Positions 45,927 through 57,134 of a stretch of DNA of 64,000 nucleotides are shown piece after piece. The position numbers were made by a program, and so were the translations under genes. The stretch spans positions 620,001-684,000 of the forward strand of contig WBMQ01000005.1 in assembly GCA_016630905.1 (NCBI GenBank), in the 5' to 3' direction. The stretch comes from Capillidium heterosporum (taxonomy: Eukaryota; Entomophthoromycota; Entomophthoromycetes; Entomophthorales; Capillidiaceae). The notes below the pieces were generated by a model. It worked only from the letters and a program-made list of their open reading frames with translations, was not told the DNA's origin and did no database searches. Every line of letters begins with the position of its first letter. Position 1 is the stretch's first letter.

Positions 45927-48003
45927 TAAAATATATCTAGCTTTTAACTATAGTGGTTGATCTCAGTAAATACCATAGCCTTTACTTATTGTAAGATCTC
46001 ACCGTTCTCATTTCTACTATATTTTTAGGTTGATCTTTAAATAATCCTATATTTATTCTTTTCAGCTATTTGATCTCCAACTTCTTAAGCGAATCTTTCC
46101 ATTCCATGTACTGCTTTTTAGTTCTCTTTCTAACTCATCACTTGATTCATTGTTTATTTGCTGAATAATATTCTTACCAACATTTTCGGACTCTTGGTCG
46201 TTGATTTCTATGTTGTTATTGTTATGGACACTCATTTTAAAATTTAGTTTAGCCTTTAAAAATTTAACTCGTTCAACTTTATAAAGTTTGTTCAATTTCA
46301 AATGAAATCATTATGATAAAGCTAAATATTGAACGAGTTTAAATTTTACATCACAAAATGCCGAACTTTATTAAAATTAATAGAGTGGTGATCAAAATCA
46401 ATCTGCAAATATTGGCTATGTTTTAAGAATGTTGGAAATAATGTAAAAGTTTTAAACGGAATCCAGAAATACTCGAATGTACAATATTTTAATTTGAAAA
46501 TAATGAGCCTTATCCAAAAATTCTGGATCCATAGTATGTATTCTTTTCTACACATATGGCTATTTCCAAACATGCTTTATATTGAGTTTTTAACGTAACT
46601 GCCTTTTTAGGAATTGGTAAATTGAAGTAGTTTGAAATTAGTGTATCAGATCTACCAATTAACAATTCCAAAAATACATCGATCCATTATACAAATTCTA
46701 ATTTCAATAGGCAAAAACTTCATTTTGCCATACAATAAATTGAAAATGTCAAATGAAAGGTTATATATAAAATAAAGAAATGGTAGTTTCACGTTATATT
46801 TTGAATCAAACTTCAATTTCTGTAATAACTATATATATAAAGTTTACCAAGAAATAAGTCTGAATATTGCAAGTGGATGATGGAGATGGAGTCTAAGAGA
46901 AGGTTCCAACATATCGACACTAATCTATGATGAAGGGTAAGAGTTCAAAAGAAAGAAGTAGGAAAGTAAAGACAATGCTAATGATAGGTAGTCATTGGTT
47001 GAAGCTAACATTCTAACTATATAGATCAGGGATAGCAAAGTCCAAAGCCATATTTAGAATACATTCAATCTCTATTTAGTATTCATTATTACTTTAAAGC
47101 TGGTTTTGAAATAGTGCTATGAACTAATTCCACCAGCTTCCAAGGGACAATTAGAGGTACTTGTAAAAATCTACTCAATAGCAATAATAACTAGGTTTAA
47201 TCAAAACAATAGTATTGTTTTCATTTTTATATTTACTTTAATGCTCAACAAAGCTCATTTAAAAGTTCAAAATGAATTCTATATGAGATCGTTTGCAAAT
47301 TTAGTTTCCAAGTTCAAAGTAGTTATCGCATTTTTGATCTACTTTTAGGAGTTTGGCTGAGAATTTAAACACTATAAAGAAGGTAAATTCAACTTTCGGT
47401 ATAAGGTGTGTTTGGAAATGACATACAATTTCTTTGAAAAATGGCGCCAAAAAGCACCGTTAGCTTAAATCACCTCCAAAGCTCCATGTGTCTTGTCAAA
47501 GATCAGCTTGCCTGTGCTAAGCCTGTCTTGATAATCTGGACCATGATATCAATTAGTAAAAGTTTGATGCGTAATATTGTTATTTCTTAATAAGTAAATT
47601 GCTTTTGTTTTAAAGGGTTGTCTGGATCCTCTTATTTCAAATTGATTGGTCAATAAAAGGAAGTAAGGCTTTATATAGATAAGCCAAGAAACTTCCTGCA
47701 AACTTCATTATAGAAAATTTTGCATCTTATCTGAGCGAGTAGTCATATAAATAGAATTTAAAGTACCGGCTAATTAATGAATCAGTAGCGATCGGGATGG
47801 AATAAGCTATTTATTTGTTTGTAAAGGGTCATACTCCAATAACAAATAGGTTAAGTTAAAATTTAGACTCAAGGCTTTTAAGTAAAGTAATCACAAAAAA
47901 TTGCAATATTATAAAGGCGTAAACAAAGAGGCTTGAGCTTGCTTTTTAACTTTGAATAGATAGGATTTTAGAATTAGGCCCTTCCAAACCAAGACTGGCA
48001 AAG
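45927..48003. other. gene-free spacer after the transposons
   Basis: AT-rich. Short minus-strand frames at 46062-46301 and 46346-46573 have no domain. The first has an Asn/Glu-rich composition and may be decayed transposon DNA. An inverted repeat at 46258-46347 is listed separately. Confidence 0.45.
46258..46347. repeat. 90-bp foldback with 19-bp arms
   Basis: AAAAATTTAACTCGTTCAA at 46258-46276 pairs with TTGAACGAGTTTAAATTTT at 46329-46347, with about one gap. It could be a small non-autonomous element or a hairpin. No second copy noticed. Confidence 0.5.
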
Positions 48004-51000
48004 ATGAACGACACTACAACCAATCTATTTTACTATCACAATCCGTTAGACACATTCGAATACCATGAGAAGGATGACTCTTCCACCTACAGTAGTAACT
48101 CTTCCAACTTTAGCACCAGCCCCCAAATCAACATGCAATTAGAAGGGCGTTTTCGAACTAGCCCTACTAATATACTACAGGGTAGCAGAGCTCAGTACAA
48201 ACATCCTTTCGAGGTTGACTTGACCAGCTACAGTGTACCTGAGTTTAAACTTAATGCTAGCCCTCTAAATATCAATAGAGCAAGACCTAATGAAAGCAGC
48301 TATCAAGAGAGAGTTGCGCCCAAACATGCTGAAGAGTTCCTTTACAATCAATACTTACTACCTACCAGAGGGCTATCGATAAGCCAAGCAAGGCAGAGCA
48401 ATGTAATAGTTAATGATGAGGAATTCCAGCCACCCTTTAAGCCTGTGTCACATTTAGATAGCTACGAGGCCACTCCTTTAAAGACAAGCGCCAAAGAATT
48501 TAAACCAAAGTCTACTGATGCCAACAACACAGCAAGAATGTTGGGTGCCAATTCCTTCAATATCAACGCCAGAGCCTTTAAGCCAACGTCAACAAGTGCC
48601 GACGTTAAAATAGTAACACCAAACGTAAAGTCCCTCAATGCCGAGGCCAGCGTGTTTAAGCTCAAGTCTATCGATGCCAACGTCGAGATAGAGGTACCAA
48701 GCAAAAAGCCCTTCAATGTTGTTGCCAATGAGTTTATACCAAAGTTTACTAGCGTTGATACTACAGTAAGAGCATCAAGTGAACAGCTATTCAACGTAAA
48801 CGCCAACACGTTTATACCAAAATCTATCGATACCGATGTCAAAATAGGTACGTTGGGTGAAAAATTCCTTCGACGTTGAAGCCAACGAGTTTAAACCAAA
48901 GTTCACCATCGTTGATGTCAAAGCAAGAACACTTAGCGCGAAACCCTTAGATGCTAGCGTCGACGAGTTTATACCAAAATCCATCTGCACTGACGTCAAC
49001 ATAGCAGCACCAAGCGTGCAGTCTTTCAATGTCGAAGCCAACGTGTTCAAGCCCAAGTTTACTGATGCCGATATCAAAGTAGAAATGATGAGCGCCAAGT
49101 CTTTCAACGTCGATGCTAATGAATTTAAACCTAAATCTATGGGTACTTACGCCAAAATAAGGGCAGAATGTGCAAAACCCATCAATGTCAACGCTAGCGA
49201 ATTTAAACCGAAGACTGCCAGTGAAGACGTTGAAGTCAGAAAACCAAATGTGAAGCCCCTCAGTGCTAACGTCAATACATTTAGACGCAAGTCTTTATGT
49301 GCAGAAGTCACCATAGAAGTACCGGACACTAAATCCTTCAATGTCGATGTTGACGCGTTCGTTCCCAAATGTTTATCTACGCAGAACGCTGCCTCAAAAG
49401 CACAGCCCAAAGCACCCCGTCCAATTAATTCCAAGTTGGAAAAGCGAGGTAGAAAGGTCAACGCCAAATCCAAGTTGTCCTTCCAACCTTATATCGCTGG
49501 AGACGAGCTAACGACCGGTATCGAGAGTGGAAAATACATTGTAGGGAAGGTCTACATCGTTAGTAAGAACTGTAACGTGGCCTTTATCCAGATCAATGGC
49601 GTCGATGACGATGTCTATTGCAACGGCATATTAGGTCGGAACCGAGCCTTCCACAACGACTTGGTTGCCTTTGAATACCTAGACAAGCCGGCGCAAGCCT
49701 ACCTCCATAATACAAAACATGGAGTTCCGGCAATAGTCAAGGAGCGCAAACTAAAGATTGTGCGCGTGGTTGCTATAGTCGAGCCCAACGCACCCGAAGG
49801 TGAAATTGTCATGGGCACTTTGGTTTTGAGTCCAAATGTCAAGCAACTCAACAAGCAGGACCTCAAATTTAAGCCAACTAACCCCCGCTTTCCCAGAATC
49901 TTGCTCCGAGCTGAGGACTTACCTGAGGACCTATTTGAAAATCCCAAGCGCTACATTGACTGCTTATGTCGCGTTCAGATTTCAGACTGGGCCGAAAAGA
50001 GCAGCCTGCCCACTGCCAAATTCTTGGCGAACGTAGGTCCCATGGGTAAATTGTCGACTGAAGTTACGGCCATCCTTACTTCGAATCAAATATCTGACGA
50101 CAATTTTGACGAAATTACGTTACAGAATCTGCCGATGTTGCCTTATAGCATCGATGAGGCTGAGTTGAAAAGCCGACACGATCTTAGAGATAAATGCATA
50201 TTTACGATCGATCCACCTACCGCCAAAGACCTGGACGATGCGTTATCTATCGAACCGGTGGGAGACAGGTTTAGAGTCGGTGTGCATATAGCCGATGTCA
50301 GCCACTTTATTGGCGAGGGTACCGAGCTGGATAAGGAGGCTTACAGGCGGTCGACCACCGTCTACCTGATGGACCGCAACATCCCTATGCTGCCCCGAAT
50401 CCTAAGCGACGAGTTATGCTCGCTGGTGCCGCACAAGGATCGGCTCACGTTCACCTGCCAGTTTATGATGGACAGCGAGGCGAACGTAACCGAGGTAAAG
50501 TACTTCAAGTCGGTCATCAAGAGCTGCGCCAAGCTGGCATACAGCCAAGCCCAGGCTGTTATCGACGGCCACGGTTTGGATGCCGAAATCGACGAGCCCC
50601 ACACCAACCTGGAAGTCAAAAGGTGCATCCTCGACCTGCACAACTTGGCCACCATCCTACGGAAGCGTAGGTTCACCGGTGGTGCAGTCGACATCCAATC
50701 CAAGGATTTGGACTTTGACCTCGATGCAAACGGTATGCCTATCGACGTACACGAGCATCAGTCCGGCACCGCCAACCATATGATCGAAGAGTTCATGCTG
50801 CTAGCCAACCAAGCCGTCGCCACCACCTTAAGCCAGAAATTACCTGACATGGCCCTACTTCGCTGCCACCCTAAGCCCAATCCTGACAGGTGGCTCAAGC
50901 TGCAAGAGGTGATATTTCAGCTAGGGTATGATTTTGACTTTGACAAGAACTGGCATCATCAGCTAAATAAGATCGAGAATACAACTCATAGGGAGCTATT

Positions 51001-51721
51001 GATGCATCTGACGGTGTGTGCCATGCGTCCAGCTCACTACTTCCGCAACGATTCCGAGCAGGAAATGGACAGTGGACACCATTTTGGCCTCAACGTCGAC
51101 TTCTACACTCACTTCACGTCCCCAATCCGACGTTACGCCGATCTAGTAGTACACCGTCAGCTACTAAATGTGATAGGCAAGGCTACTTTGCATGAAGATG
51201 GGGATCTAACTTCAAAGTTGGACGCAATTGCCAACAGGTCCAATGACGCCAAGACGGCAACACGTAGGATCAGAGACTCCCTGACTGAACTCTACCTAGC
51301 TCATATGTTAAAATTGCAGGGTAAGAATAGATCTTACAAGGCGGTTATCGCCCGTAAAAGTGAGGAAAGCAACCTGGTGACGCTGTTGGTCTTGGAGTTG
51401 GATCTCGAGTTAAGAATTAAGCCTGAAGAGTTTTTAAAGGGAGCTGGGAAGAAGTCTGAGAAAGACAAGAATGAGAGACAGAAGAGCGAAAAGGAAGAGA
51501 GTGAGGGTAGTACGACGGAGGTTGATACCGATGGCGATACTAATACAGAGGTTGAGGCTGATACTGAGATCAAGGCTGAAGTCGAAGCGGAGACCAAGGA
51601 TGAAATTCCTCAACTGGACCTCTTTGATACGGTAATGATCAATTTAACCGTCGAGTCGACCTTCCCAACCGTCATAAAGCCTACCTTGGCGGAACCAGTT
51701 TTTGTCAATTCCCGACCTTAA
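48004..51721 (+). CDS. Ssd1/Dis3L2-family RNB protein with 12 PAM2-like repeats, one frame break
   Basis: 1238 residues after correcting one extra base near 48866 (3718-1 nt = 1239 codons). Residues 1-155 are Ser/Asn/Thr-rich. Residues 159 to about 455 are twelve tandem 26-residue repeats, most reading like FNVEANEFKPK, close to the PAM2 consensus LNxxAxxFxP that binds the MLLE domain of poly(A)-binding protein. A basic linker precedes cold-shock-like domains (YCNGILGRNRAFHND). The RNB domain has FTIDPPTAKDLDDALSIE, in which the acidic residues of the RNase II active site are kept, and FTSPIRRYADLVVHRQL. The tail is Lys/Glu-rich. Fungal Ssd1 proteins have this size and are mostly nuclease-dead, while Dis3L2 is active; I cannot choose between them. 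The family acts on mRNA in the cytoplasm. The frame break lies between repeats 5 and 6. Confidence 0.88.
48478..49370 (+). repeat. 12 x 78-bp coding repeat (PAM2-like array)
   Basis: Twelve consecutive units with exact 26-codon spacing, apart from one extra base between units 5 and 6. Core of the units: LKTSAKEFKP, FNINARAFKP, LNAEASVFKL, FNVVANEFIP, FNVNANTFIP, FDVEANEFKP, LDASVDEFIP, FNVEANVFKP, FNVDANEFKP, INVNASEFKP, LSANVNTFRR, FNVDVDAFVP. DNA identity among units is moderate, so the array is old, yet the core positions (aliphatic/aromatic, Asn, Ala, Phe, Pro) are kept while the intervening residues vary. Confidence 0.85.
50144..50883 (+). repeat. near-identical tract shared with RNB paralogue 2
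   Basis: 740 bp covering most of the RNB catalytic region are almost identical to the reverse complement of 62708-63447, with only a few differences noticed (for example, codons for EVKYF versus EVRYF). The flanks on both sides diverge at once. This is the signature of ectopic gene conversion. Confidence 0.9.
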
Positions 51722-52977
51722 TTATATATACGAAAGGTAGCCTTTTTATCGAGAAATCAACCCACATCTTTGTTTTGGAACTTGAAGGTTAGGTCACTGT
51801 ATACATCTGCATCTGATAAATAAACAAACATCTATTTTTCAATTATGAAAGTTAAGAATATTATACTTACATGTTTTATTTATATTTGAAATATCAAGCA
51901 ACATTGAACCATCAAAAGTAAGTTGAAAATGAGAACGCTAACTACTTCAATAAAGTTAATGAAGGTGGATATAAAAAATGGCTACAAAGGAACGCTTTCT
52001 ACTCTTACTAGAAAGCAAAGATATTCTATAGCAGGAATGAATTTAAAGTTAAACTTCAATACATAATTGGTGGGTATCAAAATGAAAGATTATGAAAACA
52101 AAATAATTACCTAAGCCTAGTAAACTATAGTTCTAAATTCATTGAGGTCGATAGTATCAAATGTAGTTGAATATTTATTGCCTTGAGATGTGCTTGGTAC
52201 TAAAAAGTCTCTTGAATCAGTATTAATTTACAAAACTAGGTTGGATTGATTAAAGACTTTTTAGAAGTGCGATAAAGTTGAAGGTTTGTTATAAATTGGC
52301 ATCTCATCGTTGTTGTCACCTATCGAACTAAAGTTGGTTTGAGTTTCAGTTGTCTTCATTCCATTCCTTACCTCATATACATACAAAGTATCATCAGCTA
52401 CAGACTGCTTGATGTAAAATCTAGAACTTTAACAACTTATGATTGAATCCATGGATTTTGTTGGTTGAGGTGATGGAAAGAAAACTCAGCAGTATTTGAT
52501 TCAAAAATATGAGTGGTTTTCTACAATTAAATCCATAAAATCATACCCAGCTTTCTGGAACATAACAATAGATGTCTTCATTTGAGGTTTCCTTTTCTAG
52601 GAACTATTCAAAGTACCCACTTCAAAACAACAAACCGTACAGTAAAGTTACTTTAGCTAGGGTTTCGGTTATATTGGCGAGAACCAAGAGCCGAGGTTGA
52701 AGCTATAGTTATAAATAGCAATCTAGATCAAGAAGGCTACCAGTTCATTGACTGCCTGTACGTTTCAAGATCAAATTTATTAAATTGATACAAATATTTT
52801 AGAAAGCATGTAGTTTTGCAAAAGCTTAAGTTAATATGCCATAAGGCTTCGGACGAACTTCATTAAACTAAAATGTTGAAAATCTAGAGGGAGGGTTATA
52901 AAGGAAAATTTTGGAGTAGTTTATTTTATCAGTTTCAGCCGTTCAGCTCTATAAAGGATAAGGCATCGACAGCAATT
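51722..52977. other. spacer with coding-like minus-strand pieces
   Basis: AT-rich. Minus-strand pieces near 52263-52600 look coding: one reads SNEDIYCYVPESW, then after an intron-like GTATGA...TTGTAG gap KTTHIFESNTAEFSFHH, and a last piece SVADDTLYVYEVRNGMKTTE ends in a stop at about 52263. I could not find a start or one continuous model, so this is either a small multi-exon gene or a fragment. Confidence 0.3.
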
Positions 52978-54756
52978 ATGAGTTCTCCCTACCTTTCCAA
53001 GAACTCTTGCGATCAATGTAGGCAACGAAAGATCTACTGCGACAAAGTGGTACCCAGCTGCTACCGATGCAGCTACTTGAATGAACCGTGTAGTTACTTA
53101 TTTATAGCGAAGCGACGAGGAAAATCAAAGAAACTCTTCACTCTAACACCACCTTCCGGCTTAGTCACTTTGGAGATTAAGCAACTAACTAAATTAGATT
53201 TCGTCAATAATGAGAATAGTATCACCAGCAATAGTAAAAGGCCAACTAAAGTTAAAAACGTGGATAAAGTAGGTTACTATTACAGCAGTTTAAAGGTGAA
53301 TGTAGATACCAGCGAGTATCGAATGGCCAACACCTTATTCAAGAGCAGTGTCATGGGCCCTAACTACAAAGTCTTTGTCTCAACAACCGGAAAGTTGGAT
53401 TACTTTGGAGTAAGTCCTCTAGCTTTCCTATTAACCATGTATGTAGTCCACCACTCTAAACCCAAAAACTTGACCAACTGTAGCAACGACATATCACTCT
53501 TAAACATATTTGCGCCTGAAGAGGACGATAGACTACCAATAACAAATCATATAGAGCTAGTGCACTTTAAAGACCCTTCAATCAAGGATAAGGTAAAGAA
53601 GCTAGCGGTGGATGCCTTCTTTCAATTTTTCAACACCTTTCAACCCATCCTAAATAGGAGGGATTTCGTCTTAAATTTCAAGAAGCAACCAAAGCTACTG
53701 CGATCCATCGTGGTAGGGATAGGTGTGGGATATTTACCCTTCATATCCAAAGATATCAAATGGTACTACTGTAATTTGGCTAAGTTGAAACTGCAGAAGG
53801 ATTACAACAAGTTCAATTTGAATACCATATCTGCTTTAATCAGCATGAGCGCATTTCTACACAACAAAGAAGACTGCAAGTACGGATTCTTCAATCTAGG
53901 TTTGGCAATCAAGATTTCCCATTGTTTAGGTCTACACCTGGAGCCCCCTAAGTATCTAAGCGAAGAAGAGAAGGAGCTGCGTGTACGCTTATATTGGTCG
54001 ATTCACATAGTTGATAAGCTTTATGGATTCGGTATGACAGTACCCTTCTGCCACAACTACCGTCTCAATTCTGTCCCCAAACCCAAGTTCATGTCATTCG
54101 ACTGCCTAGACAGCGATAGTTCAGAATTCCAATTCACCATGCTGTGCTCCATCTCCCATTTAAGTCTATTCGCCGAAGTTTGCCAGCTCAAGTACCTCAT
54201 CAAGTTGAAGTTTGATTTTATAGATAGAATTAAGGAGGATCAACTTCATCAGCTCAGTCAGCTGGCTCAAGTAATCGATCAGCACCTACTCCAGTTCGAA
54301 AACAAAGTTACCCTAACCTTCAAAAGTCTCCATCAAGATGTATATTGGAAAGTCCAAATTACCAACCGGTTCGAGAACAATTTAAAGCTAATCTTCAACG
54401 CCACCTTGATTCAACTCTTCCAAATCTTTTCCAAAGTCCAAAATGAGTCTATACGATCCTACTTCCAACTCAAAGCTCTACACCATTCCAAGCTTGCTAT
54501 GTACTGTAGCTTGAAATTGGGTAAAGATATATTGAACTACGGTACTACTTATAAATTCTATGCTTTGTCAACGGCTACCTTCTACTGGATCAAAGTGATT
54601 TCCAGCTCGAAGGGTGAGGATAGAGAATCAAAATTGTCGTTTCTGAAAAAAGTTCTACAGTTGATGGAACACTGTAAACCTTACTACCTTTTGGCTGGCG
54701 AAGCTTTACATATGGCAAAGTTGCTAGCTAAAGCGGAAAGTCTGGAGTTGGATTGA
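52978..54756 (+). CDS. Zn2Cys6 fungal transcription factor
   Basis: 592 residues, single exon. Residues 11-38 form a Zn2Cys6 binuclear cluster, C-x2-C-x6-C-x6-C-x2-C-x6-C (CDQCRQRKIYC, then SCYRCSYLNEPC), followed by a basic linker (AKRRGKSKK). From about residue 200 comes the fungal transcription-factor middle region: FFQFFNTFQPILNRRDFVLN, a helical CKYGFFNLGLAIKISHCLGL block, then RVRLYWSIHIVDKLYG. The rest is helix-rich. Such factors bind CGG-type sites and control metabolic or stress genes; the target is unknown here. It lies between the two RNB paralogues and is not duplicated with them. Confidence 0.9.
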   Translation: MSSPYLSKNSCDQCRQRKIYCDKVVPSCYRCSYLNEPCSYLFIAKRRGKSKKLFTLTPPSGLVTLEIKQLTKLDFVNNENSITSNSKRPTKVKNVDKVGYYYSSLKVNVDTSEYRMANTLFKSSVMGPNYKVFVSTTGKLDYFGVSPLAFLLTMYVVHHSKPKNLTNCSNDISLLNIFAPEEDDRLPITNHIELVHFKDPSIKDKVKKLAVDAFFQFFNTFQPILNRRDFVLNFKKQPKLLRSIVVGIGVGYLPFISKDIKWYYCNLAKLKLQKDYNKFNLNTISALISMSAFLHNKEDCKYGFFNLGLAIKISHCLGLHLEPPKYLSEEEKELRVRLYWSIHIVDKLYGFGMTVPFCHNYRLNSVPKPKFMSFDCLDSDSSEFQFTMLCSISHLSLFAEVCQLKYLIKLKFDFIDRIKEDQLHQLSQLAQVIDQHLLQFENKVTLTFKSLHQDVYWKVQITNRFENNLKLIFNATLIQLFQIFSKVQNESIRSYFQLKALHHSKLAMYCSLKLGKDILNYGTTYKFYALSTATFYWIKVISSSKGEDRESKLSFLKKVLQLMEHCKPYYLLAGEALHMAKLLAKAESLELD

Positions 54757-55482
54757 CAAGGTTTGGATTGTTTGTTATTGGAGTATGTAGATAAAGTATA
54801 TAGTTATTAAATAATACGCTAAACCTAGTATATATGTAAGCTATTAGGTAGTCATTGTCTTATAATTGGAGCTACTTGAAAATTCTTCATTTTATACTTA
54901 TCGAATAAAAGAGTAGCTATATATATCAAGGGTTTTTTTAATGTAAATGTATAATGTTAAGTTCAATATCATTAACTACCTTATATTTCAATACAAAGTT
55001 CTTTGCATTGACTAAAAATCAATCTAATAAAGTATTCTATAACTATAATAAAATCTTTAGAATGCCATTATTTAAACACTATCCTTCAATAAACTATATT
55101 AGCCAACTGAAGATGCTTTTATAAAAGGTCCTTGGCGTTTGACGATATCAATCTTTTAGAATATTTTTGCGATAAGACGGTACTCACACAGCATTGAAAG
55201 CCACGAGAAATTACCAAGATTTTCTTGGCACGAAGTTGGGAACAATTTACCCTCCATTTTCAACGTTTATTTATTAAATAATATATGTAACTTTTCGGTA
55301 GATATTAGTAGTTCTATATCCATACTTGGTTTGATTCTAAAGATTTTATGTCATTCACTCGTTTCAGTAGAAGGTGATGTAAGCCAACTACAGGATACTC
55401 AGTTGAATCAATGGTTAAATGAAAAGAAACCTTAAAACCATATTCCTTTCAGCAAATCTTGAGCTATTGAGAAAGAAAACCG
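54757..55482. other. gene-free spacer
   Basis: AT-rich spacer between the transcription factor and the Slm-like gene. No gene or notable repeat seen. Confidence 0.5.
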
Positions 55483-56907
55483 ATGAACAAGGAGACCAAC
55501 TCACTTTCCCTACAACCGGTAACATCCGAATTAACTGACCGACTAGGTGTACGTCTAAACAACTGGGTAAAGCTACTGAAGCAACTCAAGCACTATTTCA
55601 AAGCCAAAATCGAGGTCAACGAATCCTTTACGAAAAAACTACAGAAGCTAAGTCTGACCACCATAACTGACAACAAGCAGCTGGAAATCGGGTTTTTGAA
55701 GCAAGATGAAGGTTTGTTTAAGCATATCAACCTATTAACCCAACACGACCTACAGTTAAGTAACTACTATGGTAGTGAAATTTCACATATAAAGGATAGC
55801 TTGCTACCGGAACTAAAGATTATTAAGAAGGATGTAGAAGCCGCTATCAACGATTTCAACAAGGAGTACAACAACTTAAATCTAACTTTCGCCAAGGTTC
55901 GTGATACCACTTTAGTCCACTACAAAAAGTTAACTGACAGTTTAAGTAAGTTGGACGGCATCCAAGATAACAGCCAGGTCGACGACCCTTTCTTATTAAA
56001 CTTAAAATTCAATCAACAACTACGTCTGGACTTTGACAAGGAACTGGAGTACAAAATCAAGGTCAAGGTATGCATCGACAACTTTTACACCTTCGAGATT
56101 GCCGTAGTACGTAGGATTAAGGATCTAATCAACGACTATTACAGCTGGAAAAACCGCAACTCTATCTTCATCCAGAATCAAGTTAGTGACATCACCACCA
56201 ACAATAATCAACAGTTTGATGGTATCGAGTGGGACCAATTTATCAATAAGTTCAATGACCCGCTTTACATTGTCAACAACGAAAAATCGGATGTATCCAC
56301 TATGAAGGCGCGAGATCTAAATGAGTTCGAGTACCCTACTAAAGGCCACAAGCTGGTAAACACCAAGTACAAAACTAACATCAAAAGGCAAGGTGAGCTG
56401 TTGAAGAGCTGGAAATCCAACTTCACCATCATCACTAATTCGGGCTACCTCTACTCCTTGAAGGATGCATCGGGCTTAGAAAGCTTCAACTACGAAGTCA
56501 AAATCCCTTTACACCAAAGCTATCTAACCATAGACAGCTTGCAGATCAGCTTAACTAACAAGAACAGTAGCATGTTCAACACGACGGCTAAGAAGTCCAA
56601 ATTCAAATTTGAAAATGAAAAGGAGAAGGAACAGTTTTTGGATAGCATCAAGGAGTTTATGGATATCACCAATTTGAATTCATCGCCTCCCAGATATGAG
56701 ATGGAATCTAGTTCGGGTAGTAGAGTCTCCAGCTTTACGGAGAAAAATGGGAAGGAGACTAATTCTAACAGTAGGGTTTCCAGTTTTAGAGAGAAGAGTG
56801 CAAAGGAGGAAGGGGAGCTTAATGATAGTGTGAAGTTGCCTGAAACTGAGACGAGTTCTTTTACCGATACTACGACCAACGGGAACAGTAAGGAGAATCT
56901 GGCCTAA
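55483..56907 (+). CDS. F-BAR/PH protein of the Slm1/Slm2 type
   Basis: 474 residues. Residues 10-230 are a long coiled helical region starting ELTDRLGVRLNNWVKLLKQL, as in yeast Slm1/Slm2 F-BAR domains. Residues about 305-400 form a PH domain (IKRQGELLKSWKSNFTIITN, GYLYSLKD, then a C-terminal helix ENEKEKEQFLDSIKEFMD). The tail is Ser/Thr/Glu-rich with two SRVSSF repeats that look like phosphorylation targets. In yeast these proteins bind PI(4,5)P2 at eisosomes and are TORC2 and calcineurin targets controlling sphingolipid synthesis. The identification rests on architecture and the start of the F-BAR region; related Ask10/Rgc1 proteins are an alternative. Intact frame and no intron. Confidence 0.75.
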   Translation: MNKETNSLSLQPVTSELTDRLGVRLNNWVKLLKQLKHYFKAKIEVNESFTKKLQKLSLTTITDNKQLEIGFLKQDEGLFKHINLLTQHDLQLSNYYGSEISHIKDSLLPELKIIKKDVEAAINDFNKEYNNLNLTFAKVRDTTLVHYKKLTDSLSKLDGIQDNSQVDDPFLLNLKFNQQLRLDFDKELEYKIKVKVCIDNFYTFEIAVVRRIKDLINDYYSWKNRNSIFIQNQVSDITTNNNQQFDGIEWDQFINKFNDPLYIVNNEKSDVSTMKARDLNEFEYPTKGHKLVNTKYKTNIKRQGELLKSWKSNFTIITNSGYLYSLKDASGLESFNYEVKIPLHQSYLTIDSLQISLTNKNSSMFNTTAKKSKFKFENEKEKEQFLDSIKEFMDITNLNSSPPRYEMESSSGSRVSSFTEKNGKETNSNSRVSSFREKSAKEEGELNDSVKLPETETSSFTDTTTNGNSKENLA

Positions 56908-57134
56908 GGCGTTCGAAGGAAGTTCCAAGTCCTGAGCTTAACACCCAATATAAACTTACACCCTCCTTTTAACTATTTACATAATATATATCCTATCTTT
57001 ATTCCTATAGTTAAATTTTTAAATTCTAACGTTTGCAAAATAAGTATTTCTTTAAAATATTGCAATATACAAACATATATACACAAATATTCTATATCAA
57101 AGATGTGAATACATTTAATTGTGGTGGTGAAAAT

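Noticed and set aside
48462-49473. Minus-strand frames opposite the PAM2-like array
   Set aside because: They are periodic shadows created by the 78-bp repeat. The plus-strand frame carries the conserved motif and continues into RNB.
50362-50783. Extra frames in the RNB core, identical in both paralogues
   Set aside because: They are shadows of the converted tract. Their identity reflects DNA identity, not a second protein.
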